Shown in pieces: positions 61,037-64,000 of a stretch of 64,000 nucleotides of DNA. Under the pieces are notes generated by a model. It was not told the DNA's origin and did no database searches. It was given only the letters and a program-made list of their open reading frames with translations. The stretch is from assembly GCF_016863635.1 (NCBI RefSeq), contig NZ_BOPG01000065.1:94926-158925 (forward strand), read 5' to 3'. How positions within the stretch are numbered: the first letter of the stretch is position 1; every line of letters begins with the position of its first letter. The translations under genes and the position numbers were made by a program. Source of the DNA: Virgisporangium aurantiacum (GTDB taxonomy: Bacteria; Actinomycetota; Actinomycetes; Mycobacteriales; Micromonosporaceae).

Positions 61037-63867
61037 CCCTGGAGCCAAGCTCGCCGCCGCAGGCACCCGCGCCGTACGTGTCGGTGGGTGCCGACCGCGT
61101 GTGGTGCTGGGTGGCCTACCGGATCGGCGCGGCCGTCGACATCTCGCTGCGGTCGGGCTACGCCAGCCTGACCGCCGAGCAGCGGCTGGCCCGCGCGGTC
61201 GGCGAGCAGGCCGAGTACGTGGGGCACCTGCTCGGCCTGCCCGAGTCGACCGTGGTCGCGCTGCGGTTCGTGCACCGCCAACCCGGTCTGCTCGACGCGT
61301 ACCTGATCGTGCGCGTCGAGGCGCCGAGCCATCCGCAGGCGCTCGCCGGCGCGCAGTCGGCCGCCACGACGCTCGCCACCGTGCCCGACCACGTGCGGCT
61401 CACCCCGCTCGGCGACCCGGCCGAGGTGGCCGCGGTGCTCGCGCCGTTCACGCCGGTGGCGGGCGGGCTGGCGCAGATCCACAAGCGGATCCGGATGGCG
61501 CGGCCGTCGCGACCCGACGCCAGGGTCGCGAGTTACATCGCGGTCGAGCCGTTCGGACAGCGGCCCGCGCGGTGGGACGCTTTATTGGACGCGCTGCGCA
61601 CCCACCCCACGTCCCTCGCGCTCTCGGTCGAGTTGATGGCCGGGCCCGTGCCGCCGCTGGTGCGGCGGATGCTGGAGGTCGAGGCCACCCGCTACAGCCG
61701 GTTGGCCAAGCCGGTCGACCAGGCGAGCGAGGTCGGCGGAATGATGCGCCTCGGCGCCGACGCGAGCGCCATGACCATCGAACCGTTCTACCTCGACGCG
61801 TTGCGCCGCTACGACGCGCGGGCGTTCCGGTTCGCGGTCACCCTGGCCGCGCCCGATCCGTTGCCCGACGCGCTCGTCGCCCTGGTCGGCGCGACGGTGA
61901 GCCCGCCCGCGGCGGCCACGCCGAACCGCGACGATCCGCGGACCGTCCCCAGTGGACACCTGGCGGCCCGGCCGGCGTCCCAGTCCGAACACGACACCCT
62001 CGCCGCCGCGTTCACCACGCTGCAGCCCACCACCTGGGGCGCGCAGGATCTGACCGTGGCGCTGCGGTCTGACAACCAGCCGTCGCCGCGGGACGCCCTG
62101 CGGATGCTGCGGCTGCTCGTCGACCGCGACGAGGCGGCGTCGCTCTTCCGGCTGCCGCTGGCGTTGGAGGGGCACGTTCCCGGGCTCGCGGTGGTGCGGC
62201 CGCGCGACTTCACCCGCGTCGTGGCGCAGCCGACCGGGCCGTCGCTGCTGCTCGGCAACCAGGACGGTGAGTCACCCGTCTCGATCGCCGTGGCCGACCT
62301 GCCGCGGCACGGGTTCATCGTCGGAACACCGGGTTCCGGCAAGACGAACACCGCGCTGCACCTGTGCCGGCAACTGCGCAGCCACGGGGTGCCGTTCGCG
62401 GTCATCGAACCGGTCAACGCGCAACTCAACGACTACCGCTGGCTCGCGACGCTGCCCGAGTTCGAGGACCTGCTCGTGTTCACCGTCGGAGACGACGACG
62501 TGGCACCGTTCCGGCTCAACCCGTTCCAGGTACCGTTCGGCGCGACCGTGACGTCGCACGTGTCGAACCTGCTCGCCTGCTTCGAGGCGGCGTTCGGGCT
62601 GTGGGACCCGCTGCCGTTCCTCTACCGGCGGGCGCTCGTCGACACGTACCGCCGGCGCGGCCTGCACGCCGGCGACCGCGCCGGACCCGCCGACGGCGAC
62701 CGGTGGCCGGTGCTGGCCGAGTTCGTGACGGCGCTCACCGAGGTGGTCGAGAACCTCGGCTACGCGGGCGAGGTGCACGCCAACATCGACGCGGCGGCCC
62801 GCCTGCGCGCCGAGGCACTGATCGAGGGTGCGTGCGGAACCACCCTCAACTGCCAGCGCTCCTACGACATCGGCGCGCTGATGCGGCGTCCAATAATCTT
62901 TGAACTTGCCGGCGTGGGCGACAACGCCAAGGAACAGTCGTTGATCACCCTGTTGATCATCACCGCGATGCGCGGCTGGTACCGGCAGCACCGGCGGTCT
63001 TCCGACACCCCGCACGTGTTGCTGTTGGAGGAGGCGCACCGGGTCTTTCCGCGCTTTGTTGCTGGCACCGGTTCTGGCGATTCGAAGGAGGGCAACGCGC
63101 AGGCGCTGGCTGCGGAACGCATCGCGCAGGGCCTGGCCGAGGACCGCAAGTATTCGCAGTCGTATTTTCTGATCGACCAGCAGGTGGGCAAGGTCGCCGA
63201 CGACGCCTACAAAATCACGAACCTGAAGGTCATGCACCGCACGTCGGCCGAAGACGACCGGCGGCTGCTCGGGCAGACCATGAGCCTCACGGCCGACCAG
63301 GAGAAGACGGCCGCCGGCCTCAAGCCGTTCGAGGCGCTGGTGTCGCACAACACGCTGGAGCAGGCGGTGCACGTCACCGTCCCCAACGTGCGCGCGGTCG
63401 ACGCCGCCGCCCGGGGCATGGCCGACGCCCCGTTGGCCGAGAACCACGACCTGTCCGTACGATTCGCCCGCTGGCGCTCTTTCGAGCCCTCGGTCGACGA
63501 GGCGCTGGCGCCGTTCCCGGAGTGCGGCCCGTGCCGCCACCGCTGCATGTTCCGCCGCCACGCCGAGTCCGTGGTAAGCCGTGCGACGGTGGACGATCTG
63601 TTCGAAGACAACGACGACGGCGAACACGATTCCGACGAGTGGTGGGGCGGCTTCCCACCCCGCCTGGCATCGGTCTCCGGCGCCGCACCCCCGACCGTTC
63701 CCGGCACCGACCCCGCCGGCTGGTCCGTCGACTACCGGGCGTGCGTGTTTCTGCATGCGCAGCGGAGGCAGTATCCGCCCGAGAACTGGAGCTCGACGGG
63801 GCGGGCGTCGGCGGTAGCGTGGGTGGCGAAGGTGCACCGGGCGCTGAGCGCGGGCCCGGATGCCTGA
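61033..63867 (+). CDS. HerA/VirB4-type ATPase
   Basis: 944 residues. The N-terminal 390 residues are a domain of unknown function. The motor then has Walker A GTPGSGKTNT (about 432-441) after a DUF87-like strand (HGFIVGTPG), an EPVNAQLNDYRWLA segment, Walker B VLLLEEAHR (about 663-671), and a long insert with ERIAQGLAEDRKYSQSYFLIDQQ as in HerA-type hexameric translocases. Near 830 is CGPCRHRC, a C-x2-C-x3-C cluster, possibly joined by a further Cys near 902 for metal binding. It probably pumps DNA or protein using ATP. Related motors occur in DNA repair, conjugation and phage defence; no nuclease partner is visible. It overlaps the genes on both sides. Confidence 0.85.
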   Translation: MTLEPSSPPQAPAPYVSVGADRVWCWVAYRIGAAVDISLRSGYASLTAEQRLARAVGEQAEYVGHLLGLPESTVVALRFVHRQPGLLDAYLIVRVEAPSHPQALAGAQSAATTLATVPDHVRLTPLGDPAEVAAVLAPFTPVAGGLAQIHKRIRMARPSRPDARVASYIAVEPFGQRPARWDALLDALRTHPTSLALSVELMAGPVPPLVRRMLEVEATRYSRLAKPVDQASEVGGMMRLGADASAMTIEPFYLDALRRYDARAFRFAVTLAAPDPLPDALVALVGATVSPPAAATPNRDDPRTVPSGHLAARPASQSEHDTLAAAFTTLQPTTWGAQDLTVALRSDNQPSPRDALRMLRLLVDRDEAASLFRLPLALEGHVPGLAVVRPRDFTRVVAQPTGPSLLLGNQDGESPVSIAVADLPRHGFIVGTPGSGKTNTALHLCRQLRSHGVPFAVIEPVNAQLNDYRWLATLPEFEDLLVFTVGDDDVAPFRLNPFQVPFGATVTSHVSNLLACFEAAFGLWDPLPFLYRRALVDTYRRRGLHAGDRAGPADGDRWPVLAEFVTALTEVVENLGYAGEVHANIDAAARLRAEALIEGACGTTLNCQRSYDIGALMRRPIIFELAGVGDNAKEQSLITLLIITAMRGWYRQHRRSSDTPHVLLLEEAHRVFPRFVAGTGSGDSKEGNAQALAAERIAQGLAEDRKYSQSYFLIDQQVGKVADDAYKITNLKVMHRTSAEDDRRLLGQTMSLTADQEKTAAGLKPFEALVSHNTLEQAVHVTVPNVRAVDAAARGMADAPLAENHDLSVRFARWRSFEPSVDEALAPFPECGPCRHRCMFRRHAESVVSRATVDDLFEDNDDGEHDSDEWWGGFPPRLASVSGAAPPTVPGTDPAGWSVDYRACVFLHAQRRQYPPENWSSTGRASAVAWVAKVHRALSAGPDA

Positions 63868-64000
63868 ACGTCCCCCGGAGGGACCGCGAAGTCCGGAGCC
63901 TTCCAAGCCGGAGCCCCCGAAGGGCGGTGATCCGCCCGCGCCGAAGCAGGGCGATCCGCCAGGGCCGAAGGGCGGTGATCCGCCTGCGGCGAAGGGTGGT
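63860..64000 (+). CDS. Pro/Gly-rich repeat protein (cut by window edge)
   Basis: A frame opens at the ATG at 63860-63862, overlapping the last codons of the ATPase gene, and runs off the window. The visible 47 residues are nearly all Pro, Gly, Lys, Asp and Glu with repeated KGGDPP, KQGDPP and KGGDPP units of about nine residues. It is likely an extended linker or tail, perhaps like the proline-rich tail of the membrane protein two genes upstream. A globular domain may follow outside the window. Confidence 0.65.
   Translation, partial: MPERPPEGPRSPEPSKPEPPKGGDPPAPKQGDPPGPKGGDPPAAKGG

Noticed and set aside
62272..63906. 544-codon minus-strand frame opposite the HerA-type gene
   Set aside because: Composition typical of an antisense shadow and no ribosome site; the opposite frame encodes a clear ATPase.
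63917..64000. Tandem DNA repeat as a mobile or satellite element
   Set aside because: The short repeats are in frame and encode GDPP-type units of a Pro/Gly-rich protein, so coding repetition explains them.

Overview
The window is high-GC actinomycete chromosomal DNA: about 70 percent GC, G/C-rich third codon positions, many GTG and a few TTG starts, frequent ATGA or GTGA overlaps between adjacent genes, Tat and LPXTG export signals, NarL-type two-component pairs and an ECF sigma factor. A soluble chemoreceptor and a large AAA ATPase of a type common in filamentous actinomycetes fit Micromonosporaceae or a related family, but I cannot fix the genus. No rRNA, tRNA, CRISPR array, transposase, integrase or replication origin was seen. 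About 54 protein genes fill nearly all of the sequence.

Layout. 1-3516: a cut-off sensor kinase with its OmpR-type regulator, and an asparagine synthetase closed by two hairpins. 3566-15897: a sugar locus with a ROK repressor, its probable TTTGTT-N6-AACAAA operator, a ribose-type ABC importer, a Gfo/Idh/MocA dehydrogenase, two large secreted enzymes (a PQQ-type sugar dehydrogenase and a ThuA-DUF1080 protein, each ending in a ricin-type lectin domain) and a TIM-barrel isomerase/hydratase-like protein. Together these look like a 3-keto-glycoside pathway split between the outside and inside of the cell. 15906-23649: polysaccharide deacetylase, a LysR/SDR divergent pair, an ABC exporter with glutathione peroxidase, a NarL-type two-component system and a PucR-type regulator. 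23792-32893: secreted beta-propeller, EEP hydrolase, a second NarL-type system, a small membrane protein, an LPITG-anchored wall protein, a DUF2278/lamin-tail protein, an amidohydrolase and a methyltransferase.

32983-41588: a 1030-residue AAA regulator, a soluble GAF-GAF chemoreceptor, a leaderless DUF3224-MarR operon, DUF4240, SDR/XRE divergent pair and a tyrosine-phosphatase-like protein. 41683-47669: MFS exporter, AraC regulator, ECF sigma factor with a SnoaL-like tail, and a STAS gene and a flavin oxidase transcribed divergently from near-identical promoter-like sequences; then an unusual regulator containing two complete receiver-HTH units. 47800-52743: secreted heme peroxidase, acyl-CoA dehydrogenase plus SDR, a hypothetical gene and TetR. 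52789-59160: membrane protein, PhoD-type phosphatase, secreted repeat protein, a low-GC gene-free gap and a CBM2 esterase. 59375-64000: a membrane protein behind a CsoR-like operator, then a membrane protein, HerA-type ATPase and Pro/Gly-rich protein operon that runs off the window.

Two dispersed DNA signals cut across the genes: a roughly 13-base palindrome close to GTCCAC-W-GTGGAC, found in coding sequence in all three frames, and intergenic hairpins that begin GATCTTG and end CAAGATC.
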